NCBI GenBank assembly: GCA_031260865.1
Contig: JAISKQ010000062.1
Coordinates: 1-29,196, forward strand
Length of the DNA: 29,196 nt
Source: Prevotella sp.
GTDB taxonomy: Bacteria; Bacteroidota; Bacteroidia; Bacteroidales; Dysgonomonadaceae
Direction of reading: 5' to 3'
The position numbers were made by a program, and so were the translations under genes. Of the stretch, positions 15,262-23,293 are shown piece by piece (position 1 is the first letter of the stretch; each line of letters opens with the position of its first letter). The notes beneath the pieces were generated by a model. That model did no database searches and was not told where the DNA came from. It was given only the letters and a program-made list of their open reading frames with translations.

Positions 15262-15828
15262 ATGAAAAAAGCGACAATATCACTGCTATCCATTTTAGCG
15301 AGCCTTGCTATCGGATTCTTTATCGGACGCTCAACCGCCGATGAGGGCGAAATAAGGTACGTGAGAGGAGAACAAACATCCGGTAGTGTTCCGGCAGGAA
15401 ATATAAAGTTGATTAAGGAGGAAACCCCTGTTAGCCCTATATTGCCAATAAAATCAATAGCGACTATGCCGATAGTCGTTCCGATGTCGCCTGTCGTGGA
15501 TACCGCCGCTATTATTTTAGAATACGAAAAACGCCGAACATACAGCGCGATACTTTTCGATGATAAAAAATTAGGAAGATTAGAGCTTCACCCGACAATA
15601 CAATATAACCAATTGTCAAGTATTGATTACGATTTCACGCCTATTCAAAAAGAGATTATAAAGTGCCCGACCTTTGAGCCGTTTATTTCCGCTTCCTATT
15701 CAACACTGAATTATATCAGCGTTGGAGGAGGACTATTCTATCACAGTTTAGGATTGGAATATAAATACTGGAAGAGTTTAGGTTCACAGCCTAATGGAAG
15801 TGAGTTCGGATTAAAATATAAGTTTTGA
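15262..15828 (+). CDS. Membrane-anchored lysis/late protein, function unknown
   Basis: About 188 residues from ATG 15262. The start follows the previous stop by two bases; an upstream frame from 15205 lies inside the Tad2-like gene and is rejected. It opens with a hydrophobic segment (ATISLLSILASLAIGFFIG) that could be a signal anchor, followed by a proline/valine-rich stretch (residues 40-80) and a C-terminal part ending in GSEFGLKYKF, with the alternating aromatic pattern of outer-membrane-like strands. It resembles uncharacterised Bacteroidetes phage proteins found near endolysins (possibly DUF6808). A spanin-like link between inner and outer membranes is possible but unproven. Confidence 0.55.
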   Translation: MKKATISLLSILASLAIGFFIGRSTADEGEIRYVRGEQTSGSVPAGNIKLIKEETPVSPILPIKSIATMPIVVPMSPVVDTAAIILEYEKRRTYSAILFDDKKLGRLELHPTIQYNQLSSIDYDFTPIQKEIIKCPTFEPFISASYSTLNYISVGGGLFYHSLGLEYKYWKSLGSQPNGSEFGLKYKF

Positions 15829-17924
15829 TTAATGTAAAACAAATAATAACAGAGAACGCCCGAAGGCATAAAGAAATAAATAAACCATACGATCCGGTAA
15901 CAGGAGATGGGTGTCAGGGTGAAAGGGTGTGTCTGAAGATAAAGGACGCACCCTCACCATTATTGTACATACCTGAACCGATGATGAAAGAGGAAGTTTG
16001 TCAGCTTCTTACAAAACATGGTACCATCGCTAAACTATTCAAAGTGAATAAAGAAGAGTTGACCGAAGATGCTTATTTCGATTTTTGGATAGGATTCTGC
16101 GAACTCCGTTATAAATATGACTTTGAATTTTTCGCTATTTCTTGCATTACGATTCGACATAAACTATCCGGAAAAGATGTTCCATTCAAACTGAACAGGG
16201 GACAGCAAAGATTATTAGACCGCTTAGAGATAATGAGGTTAGCAGGCGTGCCTATTCGCCTGATACTACTTAAATCCCGTCAATGGGGAGGATCAACACT
16301 GGTACAGCTTTACATGAAATGGATACAGATTATTCACAAAAGAAACTGGAACAGTGTAATATGCGCGCACTTGCATGATGCCTCGAAGAATATACGTGCC
16401 ATGTTGAGCCGTTCGCTTAATAGTATGATGCCTATAAATGGTATAAAGCATCACTTAAAACCATTTCAGGGTACACAGAATATTAAGGAAATTCCAGAAC
16501 GCGGTTGCCTTATTACTGTTGGTACGGCTGTTGAGCCTGATTCGGTGCGTTCACAGGATACAAAGATGGCGCACTTTTCCGAAATAGCCTATTTTCCAAA
16601 CACAGAAAACAATAATCCTGAAAACTTAGAAGCATCTATTATATCTTCCATTCCCGCCGAACCTTATACGATGATTATCCGAGAGAGCACCGCCAATGGT
16701 ATAGGCGACCATTTCTATACAGAATGGGAAAAAGCCAAGAAAGGCGAATCGGTTTATGATTATATTTTTGTAGAGTGGTATATGATTGATATGTATAGCA
16801 AGCCTTTCAATGGAAATTATATTCAGCATAACGGAAAACTGAAAAAAGGGACGATAGAAGATTTTGTATTGACAATGAATAAATATGAAATCAACCTATT
16901 CACCAATCATAAGGGTTGCACGTTGGAGAATATCAACTGGAGGAGATTTATGCGCGCGCAGCTTCCGAGCGAAACGAAAATGAAGCAGGAATATCCATCG
17001 GATGATATTGAAGCCTTCCAAGATTCGGGTACGCCCGCGTTCAGGGCAGAAGATATAGAAGCCATGCGTAAATATTGCAAATTGCCGGCAGCTATCGGCG
17101 CTTTGTCTTCTTTGTGTTCTCCGAACCTTGCTAAGCTGGAACCGAAGAGGAGGAAAGAAATATTATCAGAACTCAAATTTATTCCGGATGAACAGGCATT
17201 AGAAGATTTATCGACCGGAGACAGCAAACTGAAAGAATTACGCGAAAGGGATAAGCTGAGGCTATGGGAATATCCTGATACGGATATAAATGTATCGAAC
17301 CGCTATGTAGTAGTTTTTGACCCGCAAAAGGGATTATCGGAAAAAGCAGACTGGGGCGTCATGGTCGTTTATGATCGATATTGGATGATGTATAAGGGGA
17401 AACCGGAGATAGTGGCGGAATGGCGCGGACGTATCGATAAGGATATCGCTTTGTGGGTTGCCGCGCAGATAGCAACGTTTTATTGTAACGCGCTCTTAGT
17501 CGTGGAGAGTAATACTTACGAATCGGAATCGAAGTATGATGATTCGGAATTTATATTCGATACTATCTCCAACTATTACAAGAACCTGTACAGCCGAACT
17601 TCGACAGATAAAATAAAAGAGGGCGAACCGGCGGTGTATGGATGGCATACGAATAGAAGTACCAAGCCTTTGATCATTGATAACTATGTGGCTGAACTTC
17701 GGGAAGAAGGTTATGTAGAACGTAACGAAGAAGCCCTGAATGAAGCAAGGGTATATGAACAGAAGAAAAATAAATCGTTCGGAGCAAAAGAAGGTAAGCA
17801 TGATGATATACTTATGACGCGTATGATAGGTTGTCACATCTGCCGGGAGCTTCCTTTGCCGAAAGTGATAGATGATGAACCAAAGCACAAAATTAAAAAG
17901 CCTGTCGGCGTATCCAGTTTCTAA
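15825..17924 (+). CDS. Terminase large subunit
   Basis: A 699-residue packaging motor. The ATPase part has a Walker A-like KSRQWGGST at 150-158 (Gly in place of the usual Lys at position 156) and a Walker B-like MAHFSEIAY around 248-256. The C-terminal nuclease domain shows Asp499 in VVVFDPQKG, Glu561 in LVVESN and Asp660/Asp661 in KHDDILM, the acidic triad of RNase H-fold terminases. Translation starts at TTG 15825, overlapping the previous stop; the in-frame ATG at residue 53 would drop a conserved-looking PYDPVTGDG region. The protein cuts and pumps DNA through the portal. Here it is the penultimate gene of the late block, after lysis, rather than next to the portal, and no small subunit is visible. 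Confidence 0.93.
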   Translation: MINVKQIITENARRHKEINKPYDPVTGDGCQGERVCLKIKDAPSPLLYIPEPMMKEEVCQLLTKHGTIAKLFKVNKEELTEDAYFDFWIGFCELRYKYDFEFFAISCITIRHKLSGKDVPFKLNRGQQRLLDRLEIMRLAGVPIRLILLKSRQWGGSTLVQLYMKWIQIIHKRNWNSVICAHLHDASKNIRAMLSRSLNSMMPINGIKHHLKPFQGTQNIKEIPERGCLITVGTAVEPDSVRSQDTKMAHFSEIAYFPNTENNNPENLEASIISSIPAEPYTMIIRESTANGIGDHFYTEWEKAKKGESVYDYIFVEWYMIDMYSKPFNGNYIQHNGKLKKGTIEDFVLTMNKYEINLFTNHKGCTLENINWRRFMRAQLPSETKMKQEYPSDDIEAFQDSGTPAFRAEDIEAMRKYCKLPAAIGALSSLCSPNLAKLEPKRRKEILSELKFIPDEQALEDLSTGDSKLKELRERDKLRLWEYPDTDINVSNRYVVVFDPQKGLSEKADWGVMVVYDRYWMMYKGKPEIVAEWRGRIDKDIALWVAAQIATFYCNALLVVESNTYESESKYDDSEFIFDTISNYYKNLYSRTSTDKIKEGEPAVYGWHTNRSTKPLIIDNYVAELREEGYVERNEEALNEARVYEQKKNKSFGAKEGKHDDILMTRMIGCHICRELPLPKVIDDEPKHKIKKPVGVSSF

Positions 17925-17975
17925 AGGGCAGAAAACATTACGCAGGAAAATACGAATGTATATATAGTATTGAGC

Positions 17976-17983
17976 TATTTTTG
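17976..17983 (+). promoter_or_regulatory. Candidate -7 box (TATTTTTG)
   Basis: TATTTTTG matches TAnnTTTG 16 bases upstream of the ATG at 18000. No strong TTTG lies at the right -33 spacing. It would provide a separate promoter for the last small gene of the late block. Confidence 0.35.
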
Positions 17984-17999
17984 TATAAAAATAGGTCGT

Positions 18000-18383
18000 A
18001 TGTTCAAAGATATAGTTTCCGATTTTAAGGAATTTAGGATATGGCTGTTAAACTGGCTGTTTTATCGCCGGTACGCTATAAAAATGAGTTTTGCTATTCG
18101 CCTGGCGGATATGAAACAAAAAGCATTCAATAAACAGTTTCATGTCATGCTGATGGAACTTGCTTCCGGTGATAAGCTTGTATCGGTAAACCGGGATGAA
18201 ATAAATAAGATGAAACGTAAGAAATGGCTTCCCAAAAACACGAATATGCTTTCATTGAGAGATTTGATATTTTATTCCACTCCTTTGAGCCGGAATAATA
18301 AATCTACTCCCGCAGATAGAAGGAAAGCCAAAGAGAAGTATTTGAAGTATGCGAAAAAATATATGAGCAGGTCACAGACCTAA
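18000..18383 (+). CDS. Small basic protein at end of late block
   Basis: About 127 residues from ATG 18000 (an upstream TTG at 17970 would add ten residues). It has an amphipathic/hydrophobic patch (FRIWLLNWLFYRRYAIKMSFAIRL) and a highly basic C-terminal half rich in Lys/Arg (KRKKWLPKNTN, RRKAKEKYLKYAKKY). This suggests nucleic-acid or membrane-surface binding. It lies between the terminase and the terminator, so a packaging accessory or small-terminase-like job is possible, but no family was recognised. Its last codons contain the palindrome AGGTCACAGACCT. Confidence 0.5.
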   Translation: MFKDIVSDFKEFRIWLLNWLFYRRYAIKMSFAIRLADMKQKAFNKQFHVMLMELASGDKLVSVNRDEINKMKRKKWLPKNTNMLSLRDLIFYSTPLSRNNKSTPADRRKAKEKYLKYAKKYMSRSQT

Positions 18384-18460
18384 TTTATTATTACAATATA
18401 TATTGAGAAGATATTTGATTAGTATTTTGATAGTATTAGATTTTAAGATTATGAAGAGGG

Positions 18461-18491
18461 TAGAGTTTGTCGGGAGACAAGCTCTATTTTT
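18461..18491 (+). terminator. Strong terminator at end of late block
   Basis: TAGAGTTTGTC pairs with GACAAGCTCTA (11 bp, one G-T pair) across a GGGA loop, followed by five T residues. It closes plus-strand late transcription just before the convergent 903-residue gene. Confidence 0.85.
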
Positions 18492-18517
18492 ATATAGAAT
18501 AGAAACAAGGTTCTTTG

Positions 18518-21229
18518 CTATCTCATTTTGGTATTGTTGTATTCTTGCCTTATTTGAGTGTCTAAGAAATTAATTTTGCTGCTTTGATCAACAATGCCCG
18601 CGAAAGAAAGTATAAACTGCCTAAATTTAGCGGACGCGAATAGTCCCATATCATAATCCTTTCGATTGCTTGGGTCTATTGTAAAAGCCCTTAAAGCAGG
18701 AAAATTTATTCCATCGTTTGAATAATGCGCCATTATAATAGACTTTTTATCCTCATGAACATTTTGTATGTTTACAAATAATCCTCGAAGAATAATGCGT
18801 TCTAAGTTTTTAATGTCCTGTATTGCGAATGACAGGGGGCGCGTTATAAGACAAACATACGTATTCGGATTGTCGGATTCCGAATAATCTTTTAGCTTGT
18901 TATCTTCTATAACCAATAATTTAGGAAAAACATTTTTAACGGTTTGATCTATTCGTTCCGTTGATTTATAGAACGATTGGTTAGGAAAATTAAGCACATA
19001 GCTATAATCGGAATCTTTATCGGAGATGATAAGTTCGGATTCATAAGGATTGTAAATAATGTTTTCCAAGCCTAATAGATATTCTTTAAATGATTTATCA
19101 TTGAATAATTGTATTACTCCGGCACATTGCAGTGTCGGAAGTTCAATGTTTATATTCTGATAATCTTCTTCCAGTTGCGGCGAAATAAATTGTACGGATT
19201 GCGCATTGATGATTTGCAATCCCCGCTTAGTGACAAATACGACCCCGAAAGGCGTTTCACAAATCATATCCGTTATAGGAGGTTCAGTATAAGTAGGGGC
19301 AGATTGAGTTGAATAAACAACTTCACCCGATCCTACATTCAATGTCCATATTCCTTGCGTAGTGAATATAAAAACAGGATACTGTCCATAGTTACGATCG
19401 GACACATTCATCGCGTTAGTAGCGATAGCCAGTATTGTGCCGTTCCCTATCCGGTAGGTATTTATAGACGGAAAATTCAGCGGGTTGTTTAGCTCCGATA
19501 CTTTTACTTTATTTGGTTCGTTCGTAGTAACAACAGTATTCGTATCAGGCAATTGGTCTATTAAAACAGGCGATACATTCTCTACTATCGGCAATAATCC
19601 ATCATTGAGGAAGTAAGATAAATTCAGGAAATTATGTTTTTCGAGCGGTCTTGAAAACACCTGATACCAATTCCCGCCGGAACGCCTATAAATAGTTATT
19701 CGTTTTGCCCGCGAATCGGGATAAGATAGAAAGGCGCTCATGAACATTTTATAAATTGAAGAAAGAATAACGCTCGCATATTGATATACTTTTTGAATAG
19801 CAGAATCAACTTCAATATCAATCTGTATCAATAAACTAAAAAATATCTCTCCCGGCGCATCCGCGTATTTGTATCCGTTATAATTTCCGGGAACAATATT
19901 TGTCGTCTCCGGGTATTTTATATCCGGGTATTGAGTAAGCGTATTATGCCACAGGAAATAATCGGGATTGAAGCCTTTGAAAAAAGTTGTTTTAATATCG
20001 GCTAAATTTAGCCTGTTATTATAAACAAAGCTCTTTTCAGCTCCGATGGTATGATTTGAGAAATTATCATCCGACATCACTTCCTGAAATATCAGATTCT
20101 CCATCTTGCTTATCTCTAAATCATTGGATGGTATCAATTCAGGCTGTTGTATAGAGCCTATAACTTTCCCCAGCTCAATGCTTTTTATGAAGTAAAAGGA
20201 AGATGTATTGGATATATTTTTCAGAGCGTCGGCGGAGATTCCTTTAATTAGATTATATGATCTTGTTGTAGAGAGACTGATATTGAGAATCATATCTTTC
20301 CTGATATTTTCGATATTAGAAACGCCCAACGGAGCTGACATAAATATATCCACCGATTGGATAATGTCTTTCCAATTTTCGTAGTTACCTCCTAATGTGG
20401 TATCATAGAACATTCCAATCCTATATCCAAACACACGGATATGGGATTGATTATTTACAAATTCACCCAGTATTTGTTTATATGTAATACTTTTTACAGA
20501 CTCGTTGTTTCCACTGTCCGGCTCTCCTACAATAGCCCTTACCGGCATAATAAGTATAGGCGGAGAATGTTTTGTAAGCGTTCCGTCATACAGTCGGAAA
20601 GCATAGCGGATAAAACAAGCGTCAAATAATTGTAATCCTAACGGTTCGTGATAAACGCCGTCATTATCGGTGTATCCGTCATACATCATAACATTCATCG
20701 CCTTATTGACAAGCCCTTTTGTAGCGTCTATGAAATTATCAGCGTTAATAGTACCCGAATCATATTCGGAATTAAAATATAACTCGCAAAAACTCATCCT
20801 ATCGGATGTTTTTAGATTAATCACAGGTACTTGCGGCATTTCGCCAAGGGAAGCATAGCTGCCACCCCGATAGAACAGATAGTAAATATTATCGGATGTA
20901 ATCAGTGAAACAGTATTGCCTATTTGTTGGACACTGTTTATCTTACCCGGAATATGAGGCGCGATATTTTCGGGTTGTTCATTCCGGACATCCCAATATA
21001 CGGAAGAGTAATCGCCTACGGTTGTTATTCCAAGCCAGTTCTGATAGTCGTTGTTTTGGTGTACGAAAACTATATCGTATTTTTGGGATAGTTCCTGAAC
21101 GACTTTGCGGGGAGATACAGGATGTAACGCACCATTTTTAGGGCGAAGATTGATAAGCGAAAAACATTCGCCCTCATTATATGTTGATGTTGTTGTTATG
21201 CCCGATACAGGCGTTTGTATTCTGCTCAT
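18518..21229 (-). CDS. Large phage structural protein, possible DNA-stabilisation/tail protein
   Basis: A 903-residue protein with no signal peptide and long runs of beta-strand-like sequence broken by short loops. The N-terminal block NLRPKNGALHPVSPRKVVQE is followed by repeated strand/turn units (for example YDIVFVHQNNDYQNWLGITT and NTVSLITSDNIYYLFYRG) that look propeller-like. A later unit (RITIYRRSGGNWYQVFSRP) is also beta-rich. I recall similar N-termini in Bacteroidetes phage proteins annotated as stabilisation or tail-hub proteins, which plug the portal channel after packaging, but this is not certain. It lies convergent to the late block and 36 bases downstream of the DnaA-like gene, in the same minus-strand unit. 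A virion protein on the opposite strand from all other virion genes is unusual. Confidence 0.6.
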   Translation of the reverse strand: MSRIQTPVSGITTTSTYNEGECFSLINLRPKNGALHPVSPRKVVQELSQKYDIVFVHQNNDYQNWLGITTVGDYSSVYWDVRNEQPENIAPHIPGKINSVQQIGNTVSLITSDNIYYLFYRGGSYASLGEMPQVPVINLKTSDRMSFCELYFNSEYDSGTINADNFIDATKGLVNKAMNVMMYDGYTDNDGVYHEPLGLQLFDACFIRYAFRLYDGTLTKHSPPILIMPVRAIVGEPDSGNNESVKSITYKQILGEFVNNQSHIRVFGYRIGMFYDTTLGGNYENWKDIIQSVDIFMSAPLGVSNIENIRKDMILNISLSTTRSYNLIKGISADALKNISNTSSFYFIKSIELGKVIGSIQQPELIPSNDLEISKMENLIFQEVMSDDNFSNHTIGAEKSFVYNNRLNLADIKTTFFKGFNPDYFLWHNTLTQYPDIKYPETTNIVPGNYNGYKYADAPGEIFFSLLIQIDIEVDSAIQKVYQYASVILSSIYKMFMSAFLSYPDSRAKRITIYRRSGGNWYQVFSRPLEKHNFLNLSYFLNDGLLPIVENVSPVLIDQLPDTNTVVTTNEPNKVKVSELNNPLNFPSINTYRIGNGTILAIATNAMNVSDRNYGQYPVFIFTTQGIWTLNVGSGEVVYSTQSAPTYTEPPITDMICETPFGVVFVTKRGLQIINAQSVQFISPQLEEDYQNINIELPTLQCAGVIQLFNDKSFKEYLLGLENIIYNPYESELIISDKDSDYSYVLNFPNQSFYKSTERIDQTVKNVFPKLLVIEDNKLKDYSESDNPNTYVCLITRPLSFAIQDIKNLERIILRGLFVNIQNVHEDKKSIIMAHYSNDGINFPALRAFTIDPSNRKDYDMGLFASAKFRQFILSFAGIVDQSSKINFLDTQIRQEYNNTKMR

Positions 21230-21265
21230 ATCTTTTTTGCGATGAAGTTATATGTAGTGAATCAA

Positions 21266-21556
21266 TTAAATCGCTGTTGACGCGAAAATATCTATTATAT
21301 TTTTATATGGTTTTATTAAAGAGTGATTTGTTTCAATAAGATTCTTCACTGTACGGATTCCACTTAAAATAGTTTGCTTACAGCGTCCATCCAACCGGGA
21401 TATTCTTCGGTATCCGAATCCCTGGGTATTCAAACAATACCAATATATTTCACGCGCGATAGCAACTTCTTCTTTACGGGACTTACCTGTAATATCTTCT
21501 TTGGTTATATTTAATTTTGACAGCTCTATAAATTTATCTACCGTTAGCATACTCAT
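21266..21556 (-). CDS. Stand-alone DnaA domain IV-like DNA-binding protein
   Basis: This 96-residue protein matches the C-terminal DNA-binding domain of DnaA. ITKEDITGKSRKEEVAIARE (residues 17-36) mirrors the basic loop and helix of domain IV, and RISRLDGRCKQTILSGIRTVKNLIE (51-75) occupies the place of the GRDHSTVxHA signature helix-turn-helix. The exact DHST residues are altered (RCKQT), so its target may not be a standard DnaA box. The AAA+ ATPase domain is absent. Starts at 21556 or 21550 are both possible. It is first in a two-gene minus-strand unit with the 903-residue protein. It may be a regulator or replication modulator; a direct role in replication initiation is not shown. Confidence 0.72.
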   Translation of the reverse strand: MSMLTVDKFIELSKLNITKEDITGKSRKEEVAIAREIYWYCLNTQGFGYRRISRLDGRCKQTILSGIRTVKNLIETNHSLIKPYKNIIDIFASTAI

Positions 21557-21592
21557 AGCCTTAAATATTGATTAGTAGAGTAATTATAAACA

Positions 21593-21624
21593 AAAAATCA
21601 ACCTATGTCAACAGGTTGATTTTT
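21593..21624. terminator. Bidirectional terminator between integrase and DnaA-like gene
   Basis: AAAAATCAACCT pairs perfectly with AGGTTGATTTTT (12 bp) across an 8-base loop, with A and T runs on the two flanks. It separates the integrase transcript from the downstream minus-strand structural unit. Confidence 0.85.
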
Positions 21625-21691
21625 AACGGGAATAACGTGAAATAGAGTGCCATAATATGAGATAATAATAAAATGAAAAGTTTAAACATTA

Positions 21692-22879
21692 TTAACTTTC
21701 GTTTTCTTCGTCTTCGTCCTGTGTTTCATCAATATCGAGTAGCTTTTTCATTTCATTGATGGCGGTCACTCCGAGCATGCGAGCATACAAAAGAGATTGT
21801 TTCATATTAGTATGTCCCATAATCTTTGGTATGGCTTCGATACTTACACCTTTGTTTATTAAATAGGTGCCAAATGTGTGTCTTCCAGTGTGCGTGGTAA
21901 CGTTCTTATCTATTCCGATTCGTTCTATTAGTGTGCCCAGATAGTCGTTATATTTCTGGTTACTGATAACAGGTAGTGTATAGTCGTATTTCTCTGCTAT
22001 CTCTTCCGCTATCGGGAGAAGCAAAATAACATAGGGTACTCCTGTCTTATTTCTGGTGCCGTGAATTTCCTTTTGCCCATTGATAACTTGTATGCTATCT
22101 CTACTAAACGATTCGAGGTCGGTATATGACAAACCTGTATAACATTGGAAAATAAATAAATCTCTTACCCTTCCCAGACTTTCTTTTGCTGCTCCTTTTG
22201 GCTTATAGTTTATTATTTGCTTTACTTCCGATTCGATAAGATATATAGGATCGTCCGATTTACCTTTTTTGAAAGTAAATTCATCGTAAGGATTACGTTC
22301 TATCAGTCCTCTTTTTCTGGCTTTTTCTAAATAACCTTTGAACAGAGAATGACGTTTATATAATGTAGGTTGTGATTTGATTGTTTTTTTTAGATGCAAA
22401 TCAAAGTCTTCAATTCTGCTATATGCGAGGTCGGCAAATATTTTTATCTTTCCGTATTCTTCCAGACGTTTTATGAATGAATTGTTATACTCCATCACTG
22501 ATAAGGAAACTTCACGTCTTTTTAGATCGGCTTTTATAAACTCTACTACATTAGCAGTCGATAAATCATCTTCTTTGTCCCAGTTGTCTATATCTTCCCA
22601 TGTTTCGCACTTATCGGAATAGACGTAAACCTGTACTATTGAAAAGATTTTATCTATTCGAGCTTTTATAACTGCTGCATTTGGATGTTTGATTATGGAC
22701 AGTCCACCGGAACCAACATCTGAATACTGACTTTTTAATATATATTCGTTTGTTGTAATATACTTTCTTCTTCTGGTCTTAGTGTCATACACCTTGATTT
22801 GAATAAGAGCTTCTTTCTTTGAATTATTTTTTGTTATACCTTTTCTATCAAAAACGTATGATAATACAACGCCATCCAT
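21692..22879 (-). CDS. Tyrosine site-specific integrase, Bacteroides type
   Basis: A 395-residue integrase in three parts: an arm-binding N-terminus (residues 1-90, basic DTKTRRRKYITTNE), a SAM-like core-binding domain (about 105-195) and a C-terminal catalytic domain. Catalytic positions are Lys278 (NKTG), His330-x-x-Arg333 (HTGRH), His356 (MGHTN) and Tyr365 (LLYARM). The first arginine of the family is replaced by Ser251 in CYTGLSYTDL, as in the CTnDOT integrase group. The acidic C-terminal tail (ETQDEDEENES) is non-catalytic. It faces away from tRNA-Ser and lies next to its 3' end, consistent with integration there. A -7 box and TTGTGATACC repeats lie just upstream. Confidence 0.92.
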   Translation of the reverse strand: MDGVVLSYVFDRKGITKNNSKKEALIQIKVYDTKTRRRKYITTNEYILKSQYSDVGSGGLSIIKHPNAAVIKARIDKIFSIVQVYVYSDKCETWEDIDNWDKEDDLSTANVVEFIKADLKRREVSLSVMEYNNSFIKRLEEYGKIKIFADLAYSRIEDFDLHLKKTIKSQPTLYKRHSLFKGYLEKARKRGLIERNPYDEFTFKKGKSDDPIYLIESEVKQIINYKPKGAAKESLGRVRDLFIFQCYTGLSYTDLESFSRDSIQVINGQKEIHGTRNKTGVPYVILLLPIAEEIAEKYDYTLPVISNQKYNDYLGTLIERIGIDKNVTTHTGRHTFGTYLINKGVSIEAIPKIMGHTNMKQSLLYARMLGVTAINEMKKLLDIDETQDEDEENES

Positions 22880-22904
22880 AACTACTGATTTTAAGATTGT
22901 GCAT

Positions 22905-22912
22905 CAAAGATA
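22905..22912 (-). promoter_or_regulatory. Integrase promoter -7 box (TATCTTTG)
   Basis: On the minus strand, TATCTTTG is an exact TAnnTTTG -7 element, 25 bases upstream of the integrase ATG. A TTTG -33 at canonical spacing is not clear. The adjacent TTGTGATACC repeats overlap the expected upstream promoter zone, so integrase may be repressed by whatever binds them. Confidence 0.6.
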
Positions 22913-22928
22913 TAACTTTTTTCGAACT

Positions 22929-22972
22929 TTGTGATACCCATTGTGATACCCAAACCATTTTTGGTATCACAA
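22929..22972. repeat. TTGTGATACC repeat cluster, probable integrase or repressor sites
   Basis: Two adjacent identical 12-mers (TTGTGATACCCA at 22929-22940 and 22941-22952) are followed by an inverted TTGTGATACC at 22963-22972. A fourth partial copy (TGTGATAC, minus strand) lies at 23045-23052. The cluster sits between the integrase start and tRNA-Ser, where integrase arm-type sites or excisionase/repressor operators belong. Confidence 0.7.
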
Positions 22973-23066
22973 AAGCCAAATATTACCATATTTTGGCACA
23001 TATCGACATACAATCACATATACTATCATATAGATGATAAAACAGTATCACAGAGGTATATATACG

Positions 23067-23092
23067 AAAAAAGACGGCTACAAACCGTCTTT
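23067..23092 (-). terminator. Terminator of tRNA-Ser
   Basis: AAAGACGG pairs with CCGTCTTT across a 7-base loop (8 bp, no mismatch), with TTTT following on the minus strand. It starts 15 bases beyond the tRNA 3' end and would terminate tRNA transcripts. It may be of phage or host origin depending on where the junction lies. Confidence 0.75.
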
Positions 23093-23107
23093 CTTACTTA
23101 TTTTCAG

Positions 23108-23192
23108 CGGAGAGATAGGGATTCGAACCCCAGGAACCTCTCAGTTCAACGGTTTTCAAGACCGCCGCAATCGACCACTCTGCCATCTCTCC
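23108..23192 (-). tRNA. tRNA-Ser (anticodon TGA), presumed phage attachment site
   Basis: The minus strand folds as an 85-base class II tRNA. The acceptor pairs are GGAGAGA/TCTCTCC with discriminator G at 23108, the anticodon loop CTTGAAA contains TGA, there is a long variable arm, and the T loop is GGTTCGAATCC. CCA is not encoded. The 3' end points towards the integrase, so the att core probably lies in the 3' half of the tRNA, which would be restored by phage sequence on integration. The second att copy is not in this window. Confidence 0.96.
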
Positions 23193-23219
23193 AAAAAATG
23201 CTTCTCTTCAAAAGCGATG

Positions 23220-23249
23220 CAAATGTAGCTTTTTTTTTTTATATACAAA
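23220..23249 (-). promoter_or_regulatory. tRNA-Ser promoter (TTTG / TACATTTG)
   Basis: On the minus strand, a TTTG -33 element and a TACATTTG -7 element are separated by 18 bases, matching the Bacteroidetes consensus. The -7 box ends 27 bases before the tRNA 5' end. Confidence 0.75.
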
Positions 23250-23293
23250 TAATTTTCACAACTTTTTTATGTCCAACCGTAATTCGTATTTTA

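Larger units (their letters stand above)
1..23107. mobile_element. Integrated prophage, right-hand part (left end outside window)
   Basis: A continuous run of phage genes (portal, scaffold, capsid, adaptor, tail, lysis, large terminase) ends with a tyrosine integrase next to the 3' end of tRNA-Ser, the usual layout for tRNA-targeted integration. The late block is on the plus strand from 315 to 18383. The right end and one internal cassette are on the minus strand. No repressor, replication gene, small terminase or second copy of the tRNA 3' end is visible, so the left boundary must lie upstream of position 1. With no tape-measure-length gene and a collar-type tail protein, a short-tailed phage is the best guess; that part is inference. 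The exact right junction cannot be fixed without the other att site. Confidence 0.88.
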
